Shown here one piece after another: positions 14,652 to 21,876 of a DNA stretch of 64,000 nucleotides. This DNA comes from Streptomyces mirabilis (GTDB lineage Bacteria > Actinomycetota > Actinomycetes > Streptomycetales > Streptomycetaceae). The stretch is from positions 5,208,001 through 5,272,000 of the forward strand of contig NZ_CP074102.1 of assembly GCF_018310535.1 (NCBI RefSeq), given 5' to 3'. Below the pieces are notes generated by a model. It searched no databases and had not been told where the DNA came from. It saw only the letters and a list, made by a program, of their open reading frames with translations. Each line of letters opens with the position of its first letter. Position 1 is the first letter of the stretch. The position numbers and the translations under genes are program-made.

Positions 14652-15932
14652 TTAATATCCGGACCGGAAGACGACAGGAATCGGGTGGGGGTTCCGTTTC
14701 TGTGTGTCGTCTTCCGGCCGGTCCGCCACGAGCACGGGAAGTCCGGAGTGCCAGAGACGGGTGAAGGACAGCACCGCCGCGGCCGCCAGCAGACCGTTGC
14801 GGATGAGCATGAGCAAACAGCCCGTCCATGTGCTGTCGATGACCTCCCTGTACAGGGCAGGGTAGGCCACGGAGCTGACCGCCGTCGCCGCGACGACGAG
14901 CGCCGCCACCGGGCGCTGTGTGGTGTGCCGCGAGGTCAGGCACACGGCGGCCAGACCGAGCAGCCACACCATGTACTGGGGGCTGATCACCCGGCTCGTC
15001 ACCGTGAACATCAGCACGGCGGCGAACGCGGCGTCGTACGGGGTCGCCGCAGTCCAGTGCCGTGCGCGCACCCGCCACAGCAGCAGGAGCGCGAAGGAGA
15101 CGGCCGTCAGGGCGAGCGAGAGGGTCGCGACGGTCTGGACGTAGGGGCCCACGAACTCCATCGCGCCGTATTGGTAGCGCACGCTGCCCGGCCAGCCCGC
15201 GTGGCGTGCGAAGCCGAGCACCGTGCCGCCGAGCGACTCGATCTGCACGCCCCGGCCGCCCTGCTGGCGCAGGAAGTCGAAGGGGTCGCTGAAGGCCGTC
15301 GCGAGGACGGTGAGCAGGGAGACCGCCGTGAGCGCCGCCGCCGTCCAGGCCTCCCGGGTCGTACGGCCCCGGGGCGTGCCGATGAGGGCGAGCGCGGGCC
15401 AGACCTTCACCAGGGCGCCGAGCGCGGCGAACGCGCCGCCCGTGCGCGGGAAGCGCTTCAGCGCCAGCAGGGAGACGACGGCGAGCGCCGTGACCTGTAC
15501 GTCGTAGCGGGCGAGCGGGATGTGCAGCAGCAACGGCAGGCCCAGCGTCCACAGGGCCGCGCCGCGCAGGCTGCGGCCGGGTCTGCTGCCCGCGCGCGCC
15601 AGGGCCAGCACGATCACGGCGTCCGCGACGAGCGTCAGGGCCACGAAGGCGTGCGGGTACGTCAGGCCCGGCAGCAGCCCGGGCGAGAGCAGTACGGGGC
15701 CCGCGCCCGGCGGGTACTGCCACAGCCGGTCGCCCGCCGGATAGGCGCCGTGCGACAGGGTCTCGTACCAGCGGAAGTAGAGGTGACTCACCTCGCGGGA
15801 GACCCCGCCGCCGCCCAGCACGGAGAGGTCGTCGTGCGCGAGCAGCCACAGCATCAGGGCGCGGGTCGCCGCCCAGGCGGCGGCGAGGGGGAACAGGCGG
15901 GATCGGCCTCGGGGGCTCAGGTATGCGCTCAT
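14652..15932 (-). CDS. GT87-like polytopic membrane mannosyltransferase (DUF2029 type)
   Basis: The protein is about 426 residues with ten or more hydrophobic segments. An early acidic/aromatic extracytoplasmic loop (SHLYFRWYETLSHGAYPAGD, then QYPPGAGP) and the later HISPQYMVWLL-like segment (reading RVISPQYMVWLLGL) are features of GT-C enzymes of the GT87 family, which use polyprenyl-phosphate mannose as donor outside the membrane. An upstream TTG at 15965 would add codons with unusual composition, so ATG 15932 is chosen. It diverges from another GT-C gene at 16041 across an A/T-rich gap. Substrate unproved. Confidence 0.72.
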   Translation of the reverse strand: MSAYLSPRGRSRLFPLAAAWAATRALMLWLLAHDDLSVLGGGGVSREVSHLYFRWYETLSHGAYPAGDRLWQYPPGAGPVLLSPGLLPGLTYPHAFVALTLVADAVIVLALARAGSRPGRSLRGAALWTLGLPLLLHIPLARYDVQVTALAVVSLLALKRFPRTGGAFAALGALVKVWPALALIGTPRGRTTREAWTAAALTAVSLLTVLATAFSDPFDFLRQQGGRGVQIESLGGTVLGFARHAGWPGSVRYQYGAMEFVGPYVQTVATLSLALTAVSFALLLLWRVRARHWTAATPYDAAFAAVLMFTVTSRVISPQYMVWLLGLAAVCLTSRHTTQRPVAALVVAATAVSSVAYPALYREVIDSTWTGCLLMLIRNGLLAAAAVLSFTRLWHSGLPVLVADRPEDDTQKRNPHPIPVVFRSGY

Positions 15933-16040
15933 CAAGGCCGGATCGTAAGCTCTCGGATGCCTCAAGGGGACCGATACGTCATTAAGAGCTAACGAAGGTT
16001 AGTTAATAGTAAGAATTTGGACATGGGGGTAAAGGTGTTA
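15933..16040. promoter_or_regulatory. A/T-rich divergent promoter gap with a small palindrome
   Basis: The gap is far richer in A and T than its surroundings. It contains CTAAC-GAAG-GTTAG at 15989-16002, a 5-bp stem that could be an operator or an RNA hairpin. No consensus -35/-10 pair with proper spacing is visible for either direction. AAGG lies seven bases before the ATG at 16041. Confidence 0.4.
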
Positions 16041-17561
16041 ATGAAACGGTCCGGCGCCGGTCGCCGGGAGGCCCCGGAGGTCTCGGCCGAGCCCGTGGCG
16101 CGGGTCGTCGCCGTGGTGCTGCCCGTGGTCGTCATGCTCGCGCTCGGGCTCTGGAGGCTCGACCGCGGGGGCATGTGGCGCGACGAGGCGGCCACCTATC
16201 AGGTCGCGCGGCGCTCGGTTCCGCAGATCTGGCATCTGTTGCACCACGTCGACGCGGTGCACGGTCTGTACTACCTCTTCATGCATCTCGTCCTCGTCCC
16301 CGCCCCCAGCGAGGTCGCCCTGCGCCTGCCCTCGGTCGCCGGCGCCGCCGCGACCGCGGGTCTCGTCGCCGCCCTCGGGATCCGCCTGTGCAACCCCCGC
16401 GTCGGCCTCTGGGCGGGACTGCTGTACGCGGTCACCCCCCTGGCCGGGCACTTCGCCCAGGAGGGCCGCTCGTACGCCCTGGTCGCGGCCGGGGCGACGG
16501 CGGCGACCCTGCTCCTCGTGAGGGCCCTGCGCGGGGACAGGGGCTGGTGGGCGTACGGCGTGACCATGGCCGTCACCTGCCTGCTGCACGAGTTCGCCGT
16601 ACTCCTCCTGCTCGCGCACGGCACGACCCTGGCGCTGGCGCGGATGCCGTGGCGGGTGTGGTGGCGATGGGGTGTCGCGGCGGGGGCCACGCTGCTCGTC
16701 CTGTCGCCGCTCGCGCTCGTCTCCCACCGGCAGTCGGCGCAGGTGGCATGGCTGGCGGTGCCGAACCGGAAGAGCGTGGACCATCTGATCCACGCCTTCC
16801 TCAGTCAGGCCCAACTGGTGTTCGTGCCCTACCTGTTCCTGATCGCACTCGCCCTGTGGCGCCCGTTCCCGCGACGCGGCGAGGTGACCCTCCTGGCGGT
16901 CGCCCTGCCGCTGCTGCTGGTCCCGCCGACGGTCCTGATCGCGGTCTCCCGCTTCCGCCCGCTGTACGACGAGCGGTATGTGCTGTACGCGCTGGCGGGG
17001 GCGCCGCTGCTGGCGGCGGCGGGGGCGGAGCGGCTGACCGGATGGGTGTCGCGGCTGCCGAGCGCCGCGGCTCCCCGCCTCGTCGCCCTCGCCGGTGTCC
17101 TCGCCATCTCCCTTGTCCTCGCCGTCCAGTTCCCCCTGCTCCGCAAGGACCGCGACCCCGCCCGCCGTCCCGACAACCTCGCCGCCGTCTCCGCCGCCGC
17201 CGGTCGTGAACTGCGGCCCGGCGATCCGGTGTTGTACCTGCCGTCGCTCACACGCCGCTCGGCGCTGGCCTATCCGGCGGGCTTCCGCGGGGTGCGCGAT
17301 GTCGCCCTGAAGACGTCCGCCACAGTGTCCGGGACGCTGTACGGGACGGAAGTGGGCCCGCGCGAACTGCGCAGCCGGCTCGACCGGCTCGACCGGGTGT
17401 GGCTGATCTGCGAACCGTTCGTGTTCCGGCCGCACTGGCATCCGGACACCTCGGTCGCGACCGAGGACACCAAACGCGCCGTACTCGCCCGGGAATTCAC
17501 CCTGCGCGAGCAGATCGTCCGCAGGGGCGTCACCCTTCGTCTGTACGTACGCCACCGCTAG
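16041..17561 (+). CDS. GT39/ArnT-like polytopic membrane glycosyltransferase
   Basis: The protein is about 506 residues with ten to twelve hydrophobic segments. GGMWRDEAATYQVA after the first helix holds the acidic pair near residue 50 that marks GT-C enzymes of the PMT/ArnT group, which transfer a sugar from a polyprenyl-phosphate donor outside the membrane. FAQEGRSYAL follows the fourth helix, as in relatives. ATG 16041 has AAGG at a good spacing; starting at ATG 16023 would include a TTA codon at 16038, rare in Streptomyces. It probably decorates a glycan or protein. Downstream come a hairpin and an 83-bp palindromic element. Confidence 0.8.
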   Translation: MKRSGAGRREAPEVSAEPVARVVAVVLPVVVMLALGLWRLDRGGMWRDEAATYQVARRSVPQIWHLLHHVDAVHGLYYLFMHLVLVPAPSEVALRLPSVAGAAATAGLVAALGIRLCNPRVGLWAGLLYAVTPLAGHFAQEGRSYALVAAGATAATLLLVRALRGDRGWWAYGVTMAVTCLLHEFAVLLLLAHGTTLALARMPWRVWWRWGVAAGATLLVLSPLALVSHRQSAQVAWLAVPNRKSVDHLIHAFLSQAQLVFVPYLFLIALALWRPFPRRGEVTLLAVALPLLLVPPTVLIAVSRFRPLYDERYVLYALAGAPLLAAAGAERLTGWVSRLPSAAAPRLVALAGVLAISLVLAVQFPLLRKDRDPARRPDNLAAVSAAAGRELRPGDPVLYLPSLTRRSALAYPAGFRGVRDVALKTSATVSGTLYGTEVGPRELRSRLDRLDRVWLICEPFVFRPHWHPDTSVATEDTKRAVLAREFTLREQIVRRGVTLRLYVRHR

Positions 17562-17592
17562 GGCCTGTCCGGCGGATCGGACCCCAGGCCCT
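17560..17592 (+). terminator. Terminator hairpin after the GT39-like gene
   Basis: AGGGCCTG-TCCG pairs with CGGA-CAGGCCCT around the loop GCGGAT, with a three-C bulge. The left arm overlaps the stop codon. Its right arm shares AGGCCCT with the left arm of the palindromic element at 17586, so the two structures are mutually exclusive. Confidence 0.55.
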
Positions 17593-17668
17593 GTCGTCAA
17601 ATTCCCGTCTGCCCCGCGACGCCATGCCCACCCTCCGGGCGGACGACGAGAATTTGACGACAGGGCCT
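17586..17668. mobile_element. MITE-like 83-bp palindromic element
   Basis: AGGCCCTGTCGTCAAATTC at 17586-17604 is repeated as its exact reverse complement at 17650-17668: a 19-bp perfect terminal inverted repeat around a 45-bp centre. The symmetry continues imperfectly inwards. There is no open frame inside and no clear target duplication, though CCTAGG follows the right end twice. The size and structure suit a miniature inverted-repeat element or a REP-like sequence; an elaborate bidirectional terminator between convergent genes is the alternative. Confidence 0.5.
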
Positions 17669-17688
17669 AGGAGTGGCCTAGGGGTGGC

Positions 17689-18204
17689 CTAGGAGACGTC
17701 CGCGCCGGCCGCGTCCAGGGTCGCGGGGTCGAGCGCCGCCGCGTCCAGCGCCGCCGTGAGCCGGTCGAGCCGCGCCTGCAGCTCCCGGATCTCCTCGAGG
17801 TTCGCGCCCGTCGCCACGGCGATCCGGCGCGGCACGAGCAGCGCACGCTCGCGCAGGGCCGTGCCCTCGTCCGTGAGATGGACGTGCACGGAGCGCTCGT
17901 CCACCGCGCTGCGCTCCCGACGCACAAGACCGGCCGTCTCCAGCCGCTTGAGCAGCGGGGACAGCGTCCCGGAGTCGAGCCGCAGATGTTCGCCGACCTT
18001 CTTCACGGGCAGCTCGCCGTGCTCCCACAGCACCAGCATCACCAGGTACTGGGGGTAGGTGAGCCCGAGGTCCTTGAGGATCACCCGGTAGACGCCCCCG
18101 AAGGCGCGTGAGGCGGCGTTCAGGGAGAAGCAGATCTGCTGGTCGAGACGGAGGTAGTCCCCGTCGGACGGGGCCTGGGGGCTCGGGGTCGGCATGGCGG
18201 TCAT
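17689..18204 (-). CDS. ohrR: MarR-family organic peroxide sensor-repressor OhrR
   Basis: The 171-residue protein has the OhrR pattern: reactive Cys25 in LDQQICFSLNAASRAF, LTYPQYLVMLVLWE, and winged-helix elements GEHLRLDSGTLSPLLKRLE and the wing RRERSAVDERSVHVHLT. In OhrR the single Cys is oxidised by organic hydroperoxides and the protein leaves its operator. The divergent neighbour is ohr, the classical partner, with two palindromes between them. ATG 18204 has GGAG only two bases upstream; ATG 18195 is a plausible alternative. The frame is open upstream to 18330, but that would cross the operator. The last 30 residues are Ala/Asp-rich. Confidence 0.92.
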   Translation of the reverse strand: MTAMPTPSPQAPSDGDYLRLDQQICFSLNAASRAFGGVYRVILKDLGLTYPQYLVMLVLWEHGELPVKKVGEHLRLDSGTLSPLLKRLETAGLVRRERSAVDERSVHVHLTDEGTALRERALLVPRRIAVATGANLEEIRELQARLDRLTAALDAAALDPATLDAAGADVS

Positions 18205-18235
18205 GACTCCAGGATAGCTCTTGCCCGCCATTAAG

Positions 18236-18253
18236 TTGTGCACAATTGAATTG
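18236..18253. promoter_or_regulatory. OhrR operator palindromes between ohrR and ohr
   Basis: TTGTGCACAA (18236-18245) is a perfect palindrome and overlaps a second one, CAATT-G-AATTG (18243-18253). Both sit in the 124-bp gap between the divergent genes. A/T-rich palindromes with CAATT arms are known for OhrR binding in other bacteria. Occupancy would cover the start-proximal region of ohrR and the promoter of ohr. Confidence 0.7.
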
Positions 18254-18328
18254 CGTGCTCTAATTGAGGCCGTGAGGCGGTCGGACCGGCCGCCCCGGCA
18301 AGACCTTGACTTGAGAGGGATGGTCTCC

Positions 18329-18742
18329 ATGGACGCGCTCTACACCGCTGTCGCCACCGCCACCCACGGCCGCGAGGGCCGCGCCGTCAGCTCCGACGGC
18401 AAGCTCGACCTCCAGCTGGCCATCCCGGTGGAGATGGGTGGCAGTGGCCAGGGCACCAACCCCGAGCAGCTGTTCGCCGCCGGCTACGCCGCCTGTTTCG
18501 CCAGCGCCCTCGGCCTCGTCGGCCGCGCCGCGAAGGTCGACGTCAGCGAGGCCGCGGTGACCGGTGAAGTCGGCATCGGCAAGCAGGGCGAGGGCTTCGG
18601 CCTGGCCGTCACGCTCCGCGTCGAGCTCCCCGATTCCGTGGACGAGGCCACCGGCCGCAAGCTGGTCGAGCAGGCCCACCAGGTCTGCCCCTACTCCAAC
18701 GCCACCCGCGGCAACATCCCGGTCGAGCTCGTCATCGAGTAG
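18329..18742 (+). CDS. ohr: Organic hydroperoxide resistance protein (OsmC/Ohr family)
   Basis: The 137-residue protein has both catalytic cysteines of Ohr: Cys56 in AAGYAACFASAL and Cys120 in QVCPYSNATRGN. Ohr reduces organic and fatty-acid hydroperoxides to alcohols using the Cys pair, recycled by a lipoylated partner in known systems. The start ATG 18329 has GAGAGGGA eight bases upstream; upstream in-frame codons cross the operator. The length is standard. It is almost surely controlled by the divergent OhrR. The last 11 bases overlap the 3' end of the convergent membrane protein gene. Confidence 0.95.
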   Translation: MDALYTAVATATHGREGRAVSSDGKLDLQLAIPVEMGGSGQGTNPEQLFAAGYAACFASALGLVGRAAKVDVSEAAVTGEVGIGKQGEGFGLAVTLRVELPDSVDEATGRKLVEQAHQVCPYSNATRGNIPVELVIE

Positions 18743-20435
18743 TTCGGGAGAGTTCCGTTGAGGTCGTGAAACGCGCCCCGCGCCCCGTGCCCCTCCAGGG
18801 GTGCGGGGAACTGCGCGTTCGGCCCCCACTGCCCGCAGTCTCCGAACACCCCTTGACGCACGCCCCCACCCGAGCCAGCACCTCGCCGGTCTGAGAACTC
18901 CAGGCCACCACCGTCGCCTCCTCCGGCACCCGACGTTCCCGGGTCAGCAACAGCCACCGCACGTGATACCGCCGCACCACCGCGGAGCGCCCGGCGCGCG
19001 TCGACGTGGGGTCGAGATAGCCTCGGACGGCCGTGAGCCGCCGTACCCGCTCCCGTTCGTCCAGTCCCGCGTCCGGCCACACGGGCGCGGCCAGGTTCGG
19101 GCCGTAGCCCGGGATCAGGCGGGCGGCGTAGTACCCGTCGGCGATCACCACCTCGCCGGGCTTGATGTGCCGCGCCGCCCAGTCGTACGAGGGCCAGCGC
19201 GGCGGCTGGTCGAATCTCACCGGATCGAGTGAACGCGGTACGACGGCACCGGCCTGCACCGTGAGGAAACCGACGCAGGCGCCGACGGCTGCCATCACGC
19301 CCAGCGCCCGCCGCCACACCGGCCACGGCCGCGCCGCCGCCAGTTCGATCGCGAGCGCGAACTGCGGTGCCACGAGCGCGAGTCCCAGGATCCTGCCGTA
19401 GGTGTAGTGCCCGCTGACCCAGCCGTACGCCACCGCCAGGCAGTCCAGCGCGAACATCAGCACCAGTGGGTCCCGCCAGGAGCGCCGCGCGCGCAGCCAC
19501 AGTGCCGGTACTCCGATCAGTGCCAGCCAGAAGTGCCCGGGCACCCCCGCGTACAGCCGCCGGTGCATCGAGTCCATGCTGTGGTCCCCGGGCAGCGTGA
19601 GGACGTCGAAGTACGGCCAGAGGTGGGCGGTCAGCAGCGCCGCCGCCGCCGTGATCGCCCACCGGGCCGCCACGGCGGCCCGCCATCCCCGCTGCCACCC
19701 GGCCACGAACGCCACCGCTCCGAGCGCCGCCGCCGACGCGGTGATCGGATGGACGAGCAGGATCAGCCCGTAGAGGACGCCGAGCCCCTTGTACCCGGAC
19801 AGGCTCCGCAGCCCGCTCGGGCCGACGTACCGGACCGGGCCGCCGATCCCTCCCGCGAGCGTGCCCGTGAGAGCCCAGGCCCAGAAGGTGAGTCCGATGG
19901 CGAACGTCGACGGATAGCCGAGGTTCCCCGTCATCGACATCAGCCCGAGGTAGCCGCTCGACCAGGCCCGCTCGGTACCCCACAGCAGCACCATCGCGAG
20001 CAGCGCGCACACCGGGGCCCAGGGGCGGCGGGGGGTCAGGACGCGGACGAAGCGGCCGATCCCCGTCAGCAGCACCAGCAGGTTCAGCGGCACCGAGAGC
20101 CGGACCACCTCCCAGCCCGCGAGGCCCGTCAGCCGGGCGAAGGCGCCCTGCGCCACGGTGTACGGCGAGTAGAAGGGGCTGCCCTCGCCCGGCAGGTCCG
20201 CCGTCGGATGGGCCGGATGCAGGAGATTCGCCCTGAGGCGCTCGACGACCGCCGCGTGCTGGCCGAAGTCGCAGCACATCGGCACCCGCCAGGAGGCGAG
20301 GCACAGCACCAGCCAGAACAGTCCGCCGAAGACCTGATAGGGCGTGGGGCGCCAGGGGGCGCCGTGCAGCGCGGTCGCGCCGCGGGCGGTCCGCCGGACG
20401 AGGAGGGCGCCCTCGGTCTGAGCTGTTCGGGTCAT
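18732..20435 (-). CDS. Polytopic membrane protein of unknown function, wall-polymer locus
   Basis: The protein is about 567 residues with some ten hydrophobic helices followed by a soluble C-terminal part of about 150 residues. An early loop CCDFGQHAAVVERLRANLL after the first helix and SPFYSPYT resemble the first extracytoplasmic loop of GT-C glycosyltransferases, and the soluble tail with DWAARHIKPGEVVIADGYYAARL-like spacing fits those proteins, but I do not recognise a family. ATG 20435 is chosen over 15 extra upstream codons. The last 25 or so residues are encoded by the dispersed GC-rich repeat and probably are not conserved. The gene is 46 bp downstream of another membrane protein gene in the same direction. 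Confidence 0.65.
   Translation of the reverse strand: MTRTAQTEGALLVRRTARGATALHGAPWRPTPYQVFGGLFWLVLCLASWRVPMCCDFGQHAAVVERLRANLLHPAHPTADLPGEGSPFYSPYTVAQGAFARLTGLAGWEVVRLSVPLNLLVLLTGIGRFVRVLTPRRPWAPVCALLAMVLLWGTERAWSSGYLGLMSMTGNLGYPSTFAIGLTFWAWALTGTLAGGIGGPVRYVGPSGLRSLSGYKGLGVLYGLILLVHPITASAAALGAVAFVAGWQRGWRAAVAARWAITAAAALLTAHLWPYFDVLTLPGDHSMDSMHRRLYAGVPGHFWLALIGVPALWLRARRSWRDPLVLMFALDCLAVAYGWVSGHYTYGRILGLALVAPQFALAIELAAARPWPVWRRALGVMAAVGACVGFLTVQAGAVVPRSLDPVRFDQPPRWPSYDWAARHIKPGEVVIADGYYAARLIPGYGPNLAAPVWPDAGLDERERVRRLTAVRGYLDPTSTRAGRSAVVRRYHVRWLLLTRERRVPEEATVVAWSSQTGEVLARVGACVKGCSETAGSGGRTRSSPHPWRGTGRGARFTTSTELSRTTR
18790..18817. repeat. Dispersed GC-rich repeat copy at a convergent junction
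   Basis: CCCC-TCCA-GGGG at 18790-18801 runs into GGGGTGCGGGGAACTGCGCG at 18798-18817. This is one base different from the copy at 4400-4419. Here it lies inside the 3' end of the membrane protein gene, 48 bp after ohr stops, and probably serves as the ohr terminator. Confidence 0.6.
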
Positions 20436-20481
20436 TTGTCGTATATGCCCACCGAAGTCAACGGCTGTGCCGAACTTCACC

Positions 20482-21876
20482 TCATCGAGCGACTCCGGCG
20501 TCCATCCCGGCGTCCATTCCGGCGTCCATTCCGGCGTCCCTGGCGGTGTTCAGCCCCGCGTCCGCCCGAAGAGGGCCCGGCACCGTGTCCAGACCCCGCA
20601 CCCGCGGCCGTACGACCTGTTCCAGCAGCAGCGGAAGTCCCACCACCGGCAGCACCCACGCCAGCACGATCAGCCGGTCGCCGTAGATGTTGATGTCGGG
20701 GTGTGCGGCCTGGTTGAGGACGCCGGTGAGCGCGCCCGCGACCAGGAACACCCCGAAGGCCGGACGCTGCCGCAGCGCGCCCCAGGCCCCGGCCAGCAGA
20801 GCCGTCAGGAAGAACGGCTCCCAGAGCTCGCGGCGCAGCCACTCCACCCAGAAGTTGGCCTCCAGGTCCAGGAACTCCGGCCACGGGCGGCTGCGGTCGG
20901 GCCGGGAGAAATGGGCCGTGAGCAGGTCCTGGAGGGACTCCGACTCGGACGGGTAGCCCAGCACCTTCGCCGCGAGCAGGGTGACGGCCACCCCGCAGGC
21001 CGCCACCACCCCCACCTCCCGCAGCGGCCGCGCGAGCCTGCGCAGCGGTTGCCGGACCCCTCCGCGCCGGATGCCGAGTACCGCGCAGGCGCCCGCCAGG
21101 CACAGCCCGAGGAACAGGGCCTGCGAGTGCTTGACGGCGAAGAGCGCGGCCAGGGACCCGCCGACCAGCGCGGTCGCGGCCCGCGTCCGGCCCTCCAGAG
21201 CGAGTGCGCAGCCCCACAGCGCGGCCAGCGTCAGGGTCAGCAGCAGGCCCTCGGTCATGGGCCGCATGGCGGTCGTGCCGCACGGCAGGACGTAGAAGAG
21301 GGCCTGTCCGGTCAGCGCCGCGACGGCGGGGGCGCGCAGGGTGCGCAGCACCAGGAAGGCGAGTACGCCCCCGGTGACCGTGATGAGGACACTCGACGTC
21401 CACAGGCCCCACTTCACACCGAGGACGGTGATGAAGGGGACCAGGAAGACCGGGTAGCCGGGGCGCGCCTCGAAGATCCGCATGAAGCGCGGCGGCATGA
21501 ACGGCACGGTGTGGCCCGCCGTCTGCCCGGCGCTCAGCCGCTTCGAAACCCACCCCCACTGGTCGCGCCGGCACTCCTCGACGACCTGCCCGGCCGGGCT
21601 CGGCTCGCGGAAGTGGACGACGTTGACGCTCTGGTCGCGGCGCGCGATGGACGCCCGGCCGGCGCAGGCGTAGTCGATGGTAGCCGCGGCCGCCTCGTGC
21701 TTGCTCGCGCCACGCAGACTCAGGGCGTACGAGAGGTAGTTCTTGGTGTCGGGGGTGTCGCGGCCGGTGACGTTCGCGAGCTGGAGCAGGGCGAACACGA
21801 CGGCCAGGACGACCACCCAGAACCGGAGCGGGCGCGGCTTCACGAACGGGCCGAGGACGGTCATGAGGGCGCTCAC
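20482..21876 (-). CDS. Polytopic membrane protein, possibly GT-C type
   Basis: The protein is about 464 residues with around ten hydrophobic helices. The first extracytoplasmic loop has DTKNYLSYAL and a Cys pair (YACAG, EECRRDQWGW); a late TINIYGDR-like segment (DINIYGDRLIVLAW) precedes the last helix. These features resemble uncharacterised GT-C-like wall biosynthesis proteins. The start GTG 21876 overlaps the upstream fusion gene's stop as GTGA; ATG 21864 is an alternative. It is therefore coupled to the GT2-TagF gene and likely acts on the same polymer. The C-terminus consists of a DAGM repeat encoded by a 12-bp tandem array. Confidence 0.68.
   Translation of the reverse strand: MSALMTVLGPFVKPRPLRFWVVVLAVVFALLQLANVTGRDTPDTKNYLSYALSLRGASKHEAAAATIDYACAGRASIARRDQSVNVVHFREPSPAGQVVEECRRDQWGWVSKRLSAGQTAGHTVPFMPPRFMRIFEARPGYPVFLVPFITVLGVKWGLWTSSVLITVTGGVLAFLVLRTLRAPAVAALTGQALFYVLPCGTTAMRPMTEGLLLTLTLAALWGCALALEGRTRAATALVGGSLAALFAVKHSQALFLGLCLAGACAVLGIRRGGVRQPLRRLARPLREVGVVAACGVAVTLLAAKVLGYPSESESLQDLLTAHFSRPDRSRPWPEFLDLEANFWVEWLRRELWEPFFLTALLAGAWGALRQRPAFGVFLVAGALTGVLNQAAHPDINIYGDRLIVLAWVLPVVGLPLLLEQVVRPRVRGLDTVPGPLRADAGLNTARDAGMDAGMDAGMDAGVAR
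20495..20542 (-). repeat. Four 12-bp tandem repeats coding a DAGM tail
   Basis: CCGGCGTCCATC and near copies repeat at 20495, 20507, 20519 and 20531. On the minus strand they encode DAGMDAGMDAGMDAGV at the end of the membrane protein. Being a multiple of three, copy-number change would lengthen the tail without a frameshift. Confidence 0.8.
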
